Source: a virus
Reading direction: 5' to 3' (one strand)
Virus record (IMG/VR): IMGVR_UViG_3300020214_000071
Span: 1-31,900 of that record
DNA length: 31,900 nucleotides
The notes beneath the pieces are model-generated. The model ran no database searches, was not told the origin of the DNA, and worked only from the letters and a program-made list of their open reading frames with translations. Within the stretch, counting starts at the first letter, position 1. Every line of letters begins with the position of its first letter. Positions 15,046 to 25,500 of the stretch are shown piece after piece. A program made the position numbers and the translations under genes.

Positions 15046-17805
15046 ATGGCTCATTTTGCCAACGATGTTCATCATCGACTGAGCACACGCATTCGTGATA
15101 TTATTCCTGATTTTGTAGAGTCAGAATATCCGGCGTTTGTTTCGTTTGTCACTGCGTATTATGAGTTTTTGGAACAGTACGACGACCAACCGGTGGCGTC
15201 CACATATACCCCACAATCCGGTGTTGTGACGGTACGGTCGGGCAATTCAACGATTATTGGCGCAAACACCCAGTTTAGTAATACCAGCATCTATGCGAAT
15301 AATGTGCAATTGCGCGTGGGTAGCGATCAATTTCGTATTCGCAGCGTGACCAATAATAATCATGTAATTGTATATGAAGTGCCGGTGCGGTCGTATTTTG
15401 CCAATACACATACCGTAGAAACAAATAAGTCAATTCGTCAAGCGTCGGGAACGCTTCGTCAACTTCTTACTACACACGATGTAGAGCATACGTTAGATGA
15501 TTTTGTTGCTTACTTTCGCGACACATATTTACGCGATATTCCGCGAGGATTAACGGATACTACTGTATTAATTCCTCGAATTTTAGATTTTTATCAATCT
15601 CGGGGTAGTGAGGCATCGTATCAATTTTTGTTTCGGTCTTTGTATGGAAAAGATGTAGAATTTTCATATCCTCGTGAGTCCGTGTTTACAACCTCGGATA
15701 ACGAATGGGTCAAGCCGACTATTTTACGACTGGATTATGACCAAGACGACTCGGTAACAGGGAATGTGGCCTTAATTGAGACCCGCGAAATTGTCGGGCA
15801 ATCCAGTAATGCACACGCGACGGTATTGCAAGCGGTGCAGGCATTTGAAGGTGATCGTCGTGTCGTGCGATTATTTATTAGCGAACCGGTGGTTGCGCAA
15901 GAACTTGGAGGATTACTTCTTGAAGACGGCACAGGGGTATTGGTGGCTACGATGTACGGGGTGCCTCCGGAAGGATTGGCGAGTATCGTATATGAGTTTG
16001 CGCTGGTTCAAGAATTTGTTACTGCGACAACGTTTCAAGCCGGGGAAACAATTTCTACGGTGCCCCCCAACGACCCCGAGGCGATTACCGGTCAATTACT
16101 GGGGTCAATTACCGGATTTGTTATCAATCAACGAGGGTCCGGCTATCAACTAGGCGACCTAATTTATCCTCCGTCGCGATATGCCAATGGCGTAACGGCG
16201 ACTGGAGGGTTTGGTGCGGTTGGTCGTGTTTCTGCGTTTACTGATACTGACTTAACTCAATTGAATATCAACGATCCGGGATTGGGGTATTATGAAGGAT
16301 TGCCGTTAATTATCGATAACTCAGGCACAGGGGGTGGATTTGGCTTATCGGGATATGTAGATAAAATTTCTTCTGGTAATATTTTAATTAGTCATGATGG
16401 GTCGGGAACAACGAACAGTATTGCTGATGGAGACACATTAACATTTACATGGGAAGAAGACGGGTTAGATTATGGGGCGGAACGACAATCTATTAATTAT
16501 TATGAGGTGGGTATCTCGCTTGTTGATTTGTTAACTGCGGATCCTCCTATTACACTAGACGAGCCGTCGTGGAGCATTAACGCCAGTTCTGCTTTATTTG
16601 GGACCAATTTACAAACCACAATTATTGGTTTAACATCAAATCTTTCAGTTTATCCTGTCTATGTTAATGGTGCACGCACAGCACTCGGTGAAGTATTCAG
16701 TGTAGCTGTTGACAGTTTTGGTCAGGGGTATGTTGCTGGATTACCGACGATCATTGTACAACCTCCCGTTGCACCCACCGCAGATGAAGCGGGAGTAGAA
16801 CCACTGTCCTATAACCAAATTTTTGGCACCGCATTTCGTCCCGCCTTAATAACGGCACAAAAAGAAACGGGTCAACTTGGTCAAGTGGATGTTATCGTCG
16901 GCGGATCTGGATATAGTAATGTGGCATTTACGGTAAATACCAGCACATCTACTACCACAAGTGGAAGTAATGCCGAGTTGGCCTTGACGCTCGGGGCGGT
17001 AAGTTCCGGTGCGCCGTATTTCCGCAACACCCGAAGTTTTACGTCAGCGGACCAATATCTTCAGGATATTACTAAGTATCAGCCGTTCTCGTATGTGATG
17101 ACGGTGGAAGAAGACCTGTCGCGGTATGCCACGGTATTAAAACGGCTACTCCATCCGTCTGGGGGTCTATTACTTCCGCGACAAACTATTACCACAGAAA
17201 TTGATAGTACTTCGATTATTACCTTTGGGGGTATGGATCTAACCTTCACAATAGCCGAAGATTTAAATTCGACCCCCCAAAGTATCAAAACTATTACGGT
17301 ATCTGCGCCCTCCGCATCGTTGGCAATAACATTATTCGTCGGGAGTGTTCCGTCATCGTCTGCGCTTCTCAACGTGCAACCGGCGTCTGGAACGTTGCAT
17401 ATAACGATGCGCCCGTCGACGGATATTATTAATATTACCAACGAAGAAACAACCGTTCAATCGAGTGTTGCCGTTGCAGTCAATGTCTCAGGCATTACGA
17501 TTAGTAACGAGGAAGAAAGTCAGCACATTATTGTACCGATCGATTCGGCCCATATAGGGATTAGTAATGAAGAAGAAGAACTTTACCCCGGAAATGTTGA
17601 CACACCGGCACCGACAAGCACCGTATCATTAAGTGCTCCGGTAGTATCAACGGACATAACAGTCAATCTATTTGTTGTGTTTGATACGGAAATTGCGCCC
17701 TACGAAACACAAGAATTAACTGGGTATGAAACAGCGCAGTTATTGTCGGTGGTTGACTGGAACCCACCCGTGGTTGATATAAGTGCACCAACAGCAGTTG
17801 TGTAG
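15046..17805 (+). CDS. gp7: Large baseplate wedge protein, gp7-like
   Basis: This 919-residue protein compares with T4 gp7 (1032). It opens with RIRDIIPDFVESEYPAFVSF and VTAYYEFLEQYD, then FYQSRGSEASYQFLFRSLYG and YPRESVFTTSDNEWVKPTIL. That combination is typical of the large protein after gp6 in marine T4-like phages. Residues about 50-125 hold an inserted beta domain (SGNSTIIGANTQFSN). Repeats around GSGYQLGD, GLGYYEGLP, GQGYVAGLP and GSGYSNVAF mark a Gly-Tyr beta-repeat region. The C-terminus carries three NEE repeats (ITNEET, ISNEEES, ISNEEEE) from residue about 796, then an acidic Pro-rich tail. Assignment to gp7 relies partly on gene order. Confidence 0.65.
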   Translation: MAHFANDVHHRLSTRIRDIIPDFVESEYPAFVSFVTAYYEFLEQYDDQPVASTYTPQSGVVTVRSGNSTIIGANTQFSNTSIYANNVQLRVGSDQFRIRSVTNNNHVIVYEVPVRSYFANTHTVETNKSIRQASGTLRQLLTTHDVEHTLDDFVAYFRDTYLRDIPRGLTDTTVLIPRILDFYQSRGSEASYQFLFRSLYGKDVEFSYPRESVFTTSDNEWVKPTILRLDYDQDDSVTGNVALIETREIVGQSSNAHATVLQAVQAFEGDRRVVRLFISEPVVAQELGGLLLEDGTGVLVATMYGVPPEGLASIVYEFALVQEFVTATTFQAGETISTVPPNDPEAITGQLLGSITGFVINQRGSGYQLGDLIYPPSRYANGVTATGGFGAVGRVSAFTDTDLTQLNINDPGLGYYEGLPLIIDNSGTGGGFGLSGYVDKISSGNILISHDGSGTTNSIADGDTLTFTWEEDGLDYGAERQSINYYEVGISLVDLLTADPPITLDEPSWSINASSALFGTNLQTTIIGLTSNLSVYPVYVNGARTALGEVFSVAVDSFGQGYVAGLPTIIVQPPVAPTADEAGVEPLSYNQIFGTAFRPALITAQKETGQLGQVDVIVGGSGYSNVAFTVNTSTSTTTSGSNAELALTLGAVSSGAPYFRNTRSFTSADQYLQDITKYQPFSYVMTVEEDLSRYATVLKRLLHPSGGLLLPRQTITTEIDSTSIITFGGMDLTFTIAEDLNSTPQSIKTITVSAPSASLAITLFVGSVPSSSALLNVQPASGTLHITMRPSTDIINITNEETTVQSSVAVAVNVSGITISNEEESQHIIVPIDSAHIGISNEEEELYPGNVDTPAPTSTVSLSAPVVSTDITVNLFVVFDTEIAPYETQELTGYETAQLLSVVDWNPPVVDISAPTAVV

Positions 17806-17809
17806 TTCG

Positions 17810-17817
17810 TATAAATA
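17810..17817 (+). promoter_or_regulatory. TATAAATA, perfect T4-type late promoter octamer
   Basis: TATAAATA lies 20 bases before the gp8-like ATG at 17838. A strong AAGGAG ribosome binding site (17821-17826) lies between them. This is the one gene here with both a perfect late octamer and a classical Shine-Dalgarno sequence, consistent with high late expression. Confidence 0.7.
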
Positions 17818-17837
17818 AAAAAGGAGAAACGCGCATA

Positions 17838-19586
17838 ATGTCGGTCATTACTACTGAAAAATACCGCATTCACAACGCACAACAGTTTGTTGAGTCGTTG
17901 ACGGAAGGGTTGCGTACATACGGCGCCAATACCGCGACGGCGAATGCAAATAGCGTTGTATTGACCATTTCCGGTAATGTGTTTAGTACTATGCGCGTAG
18001 GGGATATTCTGGTCGTCAATAATGAGTCGCGACTAATTACAGCAATTGCATCAAATGGTAGGGCGGTCACTGTAAATACGTCGTTTTCGTCCGCGATCAG
18101 TAACACGTTATTTAAAACTCGCGAGCAACTAGCCCAGCACGACACATATTATTTGTTTATTGGTCGGTCAACCCCGTGGTCGCAGTCAGATACGAGTCCA
18201 GATACTCCTATAGACACAGAACAGACGTCATATGGCTACTTACGTGATGCGTTGGCGCTTCGTCGTTTGAACGATACTGACGTTGCGTATGTTGTACCAA
18301 AATACGTATGGTCTAATGGCGCAACGTATCAGATGTACGATCATCGTACTACGCGCGACGAGTTCGCAAATACCGCATTGGGTGCTCCGTATGTGGTTAC
18401 CTCTACAAATGATGTATTCAAATGTATTTTTAATGGTCGTACGTCCGACAACGTCGCAACGACTGCGATCAGCATTCAAGAGCCCACGATTGCGGGCGTG
18501 GCATCCCCGAGCGATCTAGTAACGTCTGATGCAGAAAATAACAAATTTTATGTATGGAAATACTTGTATTCGATACCGGAAATTGCCGCGCAAAAATTCG
18601 AAACGGCGGCATACATACCAGTCATTAATCCAAGCGATACCATCGATTCCGGTACAGGAGACGTGCAAAGCGATAGTTCCGCGACGTATGCGGTATTTGA
18701 TGCGGCGCGCAAGACGGGGAATGGCGCAATTTATCAAATTGTTGTTAATGAAGGCGGTAGCGACTACGACCCAAACAATACTCCTGCGGTCATTATTGAA
18801 GGGGATGGGACGGGCGCCGAAGCGTCTGTTCGGCTGACGGGCAACGTAGTCACCGGTATTCACATGGTGGCATATGGGCAAAATTATAGTTTTGCGAACG
18901 TATCCTTCGCGGCTGCCAGCGGCACCGGCGCCGAGGCCACGGCCATTATTACGCCACGCGCACCATTTAGTAATACTAGCGGCACCCATTACATATCCAA
19001 TCACGGAATTAATCCTCGACACGAGCTTCATGCACATCAAGTTATGCTGTATGCAGAGTTAACGGGGTCCGAGGGAGGACTTATTACGACGGCCAATGAG
19101 TATCGTCGTATTGGTATTGTAAAAAATCCCGTGTTACAAAGTGGGGAGATTGCATCCGCCAATACGTATGATTTATTGACTGCATTGACCGTTTCAACAG
19201 CCGACACATTTTCAAAAGACGAAATTGTGTATCAAGCCGCGACGGGTGCCTATGGTGTAGTAGTTGAGCAATCTGGAGGCGTGTTAAAATTGACGCACGT
19301 TTCCCGAGTTTCATTTTCAACAACAGTGAACGATACTACAATTCTTGGTATTGGAAACGGGAACACCGTCGCCGTACGAAATGCATCTAATGATCAGGTG
19401 CCGTCGGCACTTCCCGAAATGTTTACTAACCTTGTTGATGCCTCTGGGTCCACGGCGACCGTGACTGATGTTGCGGTTCCTGATATTTTGCTCCAAACCG
19501 GTGAAATTTTATATGTTAACCATGTAACGCCCGTAATTCGTGCCAACGCACAATCAGAAGCCATTCGTACAATACTGACTTTTTAA
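17838..19586 (+). CDS. gp8: Baseplate wedge protein gp8-like
   Basis: This 582-residue protein is longer than T4 gp8 (334), as is usual in marine homologues. Residues about 1-20 (TTEKYRIHNAQQFVESL) and 100-220 (YYLFIGRSTPWSQSDTSPDT, RLNDTDVAYVVPKYVWSNGA and YQMYDH) match the gp8 core: 'fa.n..F...y.f.G...pW.......P......' and 'k.......i.R..W..gt.Y..Yd'. NKFYVWKYLYSIPE is another gp8 signature. An inserted beta domain lies at residues about 25-95. Gly-Tyr type repeats (EGGSDYDPNNTP, YGQNYSFANVSF, each followed by GTGAEA) occupy residues about 300-370. gp8 is an outer wedge subunit next to gp7 and gp10 in T4. Confidence 0.8.
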   Translation: MSVITTEKYRIHNAQQFVESLTEGLRTYGANTATANANSVVLTISGNVFSTMRVGDILVVNNESRLITAIASNGRAVTVNTSFSSAISNTLFKTREQLAQHDTYYLFIGRSTPWSQSDTSPDTPIDTEQTSYGYLRDALALRRLNDTDVAYVVPKYVWSNGATYQMYDHRTTRDEFANTALGAPYVVTSTNDVFKCIFNGRTSDNVATTAISIQEPTIAGVASPSDLVTSDAENNKFYVWKYLYSIPEIAAQKFETAAYIPVINPSDTIDSGTGDVQSDSSATYAVFDAARKTGNGAIYQIVVNEGGSDYDPNNTPAVIIEGDGTGAEASVRLTGNVVTGIHMVAYGQNYSFANVSFAAASGTGAEATAIITPRAPFSNTSGTHYISNHGINPRHELHAHQVMLYAELTGSEGGLITTANEYRRIGIVKNPVLQSGEIASANTYDLLTALTVSTADTFSKDEIVYQAATGAYGVVVEQSGGVLKLTHVSRVSFSTTVNDTTILGIGNGNTVAVRNASNDQVPSALPEMFTNLVDASGSTATVTDVAVPDILLQTGEILYVNHVTPVIRANAQSEAIRTILTF

Positions 19587-19598
19587 TAGGAACATAGT

Positions 19599-22500
19599 AT
19601 GCCGCTATCAAATACGACACAGGACATTCTTCGCAGCAGCCCATACTGGGACGATTATGACCGCGATAAACGATTTCATCGTGTGTTGATTAAACCTCGC
19701 ACTCCAGTACAAACGCGAGAATTGAATCAAATACAGTCCATCCTGCAAAATCAGGTGGAACAAGTTACGTCAAGTGTGTACCGCGAAGGAAGTGCGGTTA
19801 GCGGGGGTCAACAAACGCTTGATACAAATGTGGTAGTATTGCAGGTGTTGCGCAACGACGCAATTGACATCAATAATTTTTTCAATCAAGAAACGAATGT
19901 TGGGGCACTTGTCGAAGGATTAAGTAGTGGTGCTAGAGCGATAGTAACGCAAGTATCGTCACAGCCGACCTCCTCTTATGCGGCTATTTTGTTTGCGCCA
20001 TTATCCGCTGTCTCGTTTGACGCGGAAGAAAGTGTGCAATTTTCTGATATTACGACTGGAAGTGCCATTGCCACAATGGTAGTTGCTCCCGGTGTGTCGG
20101 CCACGAACGTAGCCAGTACTTTTTCGGTCGAAAAGGGCGTATTCTATCTGCGCGGACATTTGGTTGAGGTGCCCAAACAAACGGTGATTTTGAGTACGGG
20201 GTCTCAAACGCCCAGCAAGCGGATAGGTTTCACTATCCTTGAGCGTATTGTTACGTCGTCGGACGATGCAACGTTGTTAGATCCGGCCCTAGGCACAACC
20301 AACTATGCTGGTCCCGGTGCCGATCGACTGAAAATTACGGCCATTTTAACGGCCAAGGATATTCTGGACGATCGTATCGCGACGAACAGCAATACAGATT
20401 TTATTGAAATTGCGCGTATTGTGGATGGCGTAGTTCAACCACAATCTGATCGACTACAATCAACGTTTATTGAAAATACACTGGCGCGTCGCACTAACGA
20501 TGAGTCGGGGGACTATGTAGTCACGCCGTTTCGTTTGCTGGTAAAAGATCATAACCCCCCACTGAATATTCCAAATATTACAGGATTTGTCACGGGAAAT
20601 GCCACCAGTCCCATTATTCAAGGGGCAAACACAATTACTATTATTACGGCGGCCAATGGCACGACCAGTAATGTAACCACATTATTTCAGTCAGAAATTA
20701 CTTCGGGTGATGTGTTAGTAGTGAATGGTGAGCGCCGAGCGGTAGTCACTATTACGAGTAACACCGTACTGGAGGTCAACGCCGCATTTACCGTGGCATT
20801 TACAAATACTATTGCGACCGTGGTGTCGTCGGACAAAGTTAATTTAGAACTAGAAACAGGCAAAGCGTATGTGCGGGGGTATGAAATTGCGACGCGTGGA
20901 GTGACAAAAATTGCGGCGGAGCGAGCCCGCACCACCCATGCCATTGATAATGGTACTGTAAGCACAGGATTCGGTCCGTATGCGATTGTCACGCGAGATA
21001 GAGGGCTGTTTAACATCAATACAATGGAAGTCGTTGATCTGCATTGTGTGCCATTTTCTAATGTTAATGTCAACCTAGTTAATGCAACGTCTGGCAATTA
21101 TCTATCGAGTAAAATTGGCACGGCACGTGCACGGTCGTTTGTGTATCATTCGGGTATCGGTGACGCCAACACTACCTATAAACTGTATATGGTAGGTGCG
21201 CAATTTCAAACTAAAACATTTCAAGTGCTGGCGGTTGCCAATTCAGATGTGGGATTAACGTCGGTTACAAAAAATGCGGCCGCCAAAACGCTCACGTTAA
21301 CACAAAACACATCTACTAGTAATGGTGGGGTGCTTCCTGTTGGCAATCATGCGTTTGTCGGGGCAACGGTCAACCTGTATACGACGGAGGGATATGAGGT
21401 CATTTATCCTGTAGTAGCGTCTGCATATTCCAACACCTCCGCCACTAATCGGATACATACCCTGACGCTAGTATCGGATGATGTGCTGGAATTCGTTAAT
21501 ACCACGGCGAATGTGCAAGTGACGTTTAGCGACAAATGCATTCGGTCAATGACCAACAATGCCAATACTAAAACCAAAGGCGCGACCGTCAGCATTTTTA
21601 GTAAAGTTGGACACGCAGCAAATGCCAATACCGTGATGCAGAGCACCAACGCCACCTCGTTGCTGTTTCGCTATCGCGGAGGGGTTATTAAACCCGACAC
21701 GATTACTGACGAAAATTATGAAGTACTGCGATATATTGGATCTGTGTCTGGTAATGATGCGGCCACGACGGGTAATGTCGAATTTGTAATCAATGCCTCA
21801 ACCGTTGCTCTAGGCACAGGAGAGGCTCCATATCCACAGTCAGAAGACGTATTTCATTACATTGCGGCGTCATTAAGTAGCAATGGAGCGGTCATTCCAT
21901 TAAATGCAGCCGTTGCGGATGTAGACGACTACACTATTACTTTGGGTGTGCCGAATACTGCCATTTCTGGATATGCCAGTCCGGGACCAACTACCATTGA
22001 TGTGTATGCTCGCATGGCCATAGACTTACCCACAGACGTATCGGGTGCGCGCACAAAAACATTATATGTAGGGAACACAACGCTTAGTAGCGTTGGAGTT
22101 AATGCGTCAGGAATGTTAATTTCTAATACGTCGAATAATAAAGGACATATTGCAATTAACAGTATCAATACGACATCCGATCGGGTGGTTAGTTTAGGGA
22201 TTGCGGACGTTAAAACAATTAAGAAAATATATGCCGTAAAAGACGCCAACACCATAAGCACAAACGTCGCCGCGGTGGTAGATGTGACGGATAACTATAA
22301 CTTCGATTCTGGACAACAAGATTGGTGTTATGATTTTTCTTCTATTGCACTCAAATCTGGAAAAGTGCACTACACGACCAACAGTTCTCAACTACTGGTC
22401 ATTGTAGATCGGTGGCATCATAGCACGGCCACTGCCGGTCTGAGTTACTTCAGCCCCGCAAGTTATAGCGGCGTCGTAATAGAAGACATCCCGGTTTTTG

Positions 22501-25500
22501 TCGATTCTAAAAACGGCAATGTGCGACCGTTAGCTACACATGTGGATTTTCGCCCCGTGCGCACGGCCAATCTTGCTTCCGCGAATACGGCCACAAATCC
22601 ATACACGTCAGATTCGGGCACGTTTGAGACCACGGTATTGCCGTATCCAACGGCGGCGTATCGTGCGGATTATGAATTTTATCTGCCGCGGGTCGACAAA
22701 TTAGTACTTACAAAAGATAAACAGTTCCGTGTAATTACCGGCACGCCGGCGGTCGATCCGCAAGTGCCAGGAGATGATCCTGACGGCATTACGTTATATG
22801 TAATGTCGTATCCAGCGTACACTCCATTTCCAAATACGGTCGTCGTACATCCGTTTGAATATCGTCGATACACGATGAAGGATATTCGCACTCTCGAAAA
22901 GCGTATTGAAAATTTGGAATACTACGCAGCACTGTCCACGATGGACTTACAGTCGTTGAATAATCCGGAATTGGATGACTATGATAATGAACGGTTTAAA
23001 AATGGGATTGTAACCGATAATTTTTCGACGGATAAAGTTGGCAACTTTAGAAATCGCGACATGACCGTCGCGTTAGATCATAAAAACCAACAGATGCGCC
23101 CGCGCGGAGTGGTCGCGCAGAAAGCACTAACGGTCAATCCGTCGGCATCGTCTAATGTGCAAGAGATGGGTAACAAAGCGTCGCGATTAGTCTCATTGAC
23201 ATACACCCAAGTACCTCTCGTTACACAAGGGTTGGCCTCAAAATCAATCAATATCAATCCTTTTAATGTGTTTTCGTGGGATGGGTCACTTCGCATGTTT
23301 CCGAGTAGTGATACGTGGGTTGATACCATTACAAAACCAGATTTAGTGGTGTCCTTGTTTAATGAACATGACGGAATTTTGGATGGCGAGAGGGTAGATA
23401 CATCGTGGAATTATTGGGAATCTACGGTCGTGGGCATGCCAACAACAACACAAGAACCGTGGTACGGATGGCGAACGGGAACTACCAATCCGAACAATCC
23501 AGATCCAGACGGATGGGCTTCTGACACAGACGATGTGCGCGAACAAGAATGGCTAATTACTAAAACTATTGCTCCAACAACCACCACCACATTTTCACAA
23601 GCCACATTTACTCATACCAAAGTAAGCACTGTTACTACAGACATGGGTGAACGGGTAATTGATCAATCCGTTGCCCATAAAATGCGCGGAATTGATGTGG
23701 ATATTGCGGCCGGAGGACTATTGCCTGGCGCAACACTACGCGCCACGTTTGATGAGATCGATGTTACCGACTACATCGAACGAGCAAATCGTACTACCAT
23801 CGCCGACAGCAATGCCGATGTATTTCAAGTGGAAGATACGATTACCGCAAACAATGGAGCGGTTGCGCGTATTGTTGGAATCGTAACCAACACATCAGAG
23901 GAAATCACATATTTGTATTTGACCGATGCGCGAGGGTCATTTGCAAATACAACGATTATATCTCGTCGTAATGATGGCGCTGTCCGTTCCGCAGAAACGG
24001 TCAGTGTTCCTGTACAGGAATATGAGCATTGGCACGGTCAAGCGCAACAGGTAACCAGTCAATCGCCATGGACGCTCCGTTTGGGAGTCGGTGCCCCGAC
24101 TACCGGCGATCCGTATACAGGGAAAATTATTCATTTTACGGATGGGGGATATACTGCCCGGATCAGTTTGTTGGACGATGTCTTGTTGCCGGCCGTATAC
24201 CTCAACTCCGGTGTGGCCGGATATAGGGCCCGAATTGTAAGTTACGACGCGAGTACTCGCGACGTGGTGCTTGAAGCGTTGCCGGGCGACGTGATTGAGG
24301 CGTTTACGCAACAATTTGGTTCGTATACGACTGATAATCCCATTCGGTATAGTATCGGAGATCTTGAAACGACCCCCACCGGCACGACCACAACCGTGGC
24401 CGTAAGTCCCGGCTCATTCTTTGGAATGTTCCGATTACCGGGAATGCGACAACCAACTGGTACTAATGCAACCTCCAGTCTGCGTGGGACGAGTTCGGAT
24501 TTGCAATTTAATACTGGTACGCGAGTGTTTCGATTGGAAAATGTTACGCCAAACAGCCTTACCGAATCATCCGCCCGTCGTCAATTTACTTCGCAAGGCA
24601 CAACCGTCGTCAAACAAAAAGAAGTGATTCGCACGCGACAAACGGAGTCTCGCACTACGCAAGGTGAGATAACGTCGTCGACGTCTAATTCTACGTCGAC
24701 CATCGATGAAGATTGGGACTTTATCAGGTATCTTGATCCTTTGGCACAAACGTTCTTAATCAACCAGCTTGAGTACCCGAATGGTGTATACGTCACGGCC
24801 GTAGATTTATTTTTTGCGAAAAAGGGCGTCACAGATATGGATGTAACCGTCGAACTGCGCACCACAGTAAATGGTGTGCCTTCTGCGGATACGATATTGG
24901 CGAGCGCGACCGTGACGGCCGGAAATATTAACGTGATACCGCCGGGGGTTACTCCGTCTCCGGGCAATCAATCACATTACACGCGATTTACGTTTGATAC
25001 TCCCCAATACTTGACGCCAAATTTTGAATATGCGCTTGTAGTGCTATCCAATTCCAATGAATACGAAGTTTTTGTGGGTGAAATTGGTAAACAATTGATC
25101 GGATCCAGTAATATTATTGCACAACAGCCGCACGGTGGAGTGTTGTTTAAGTCACAAAATCAGCGGACATGGGTGCCTGAGCCACTGGAAGATTTAACGT
25201 TCGTGATTCATCGGGCCGATTTTAGTATGGCCCAAGGCACGCTGGCGTTGCAGGTAGCAAATAACTATAGCACGTTGATCGACGAAACTGATTATGATTT
25301 GTTGTATTTGGGAATGGATTATTTGGATTTTCCCGCAACACGACCATACACCCAGCATACACTTACAACGGTAAATACGTCAAATGTGGCCATAGCACAG
25401 ACATTTACCCCAAATATGACGGTTGAAATGTCAGAACGTAAACGCATTTTTGATGGTCGTGCGTCATCGTTACAATTAACGGCCACGTTACGGACGTCGA

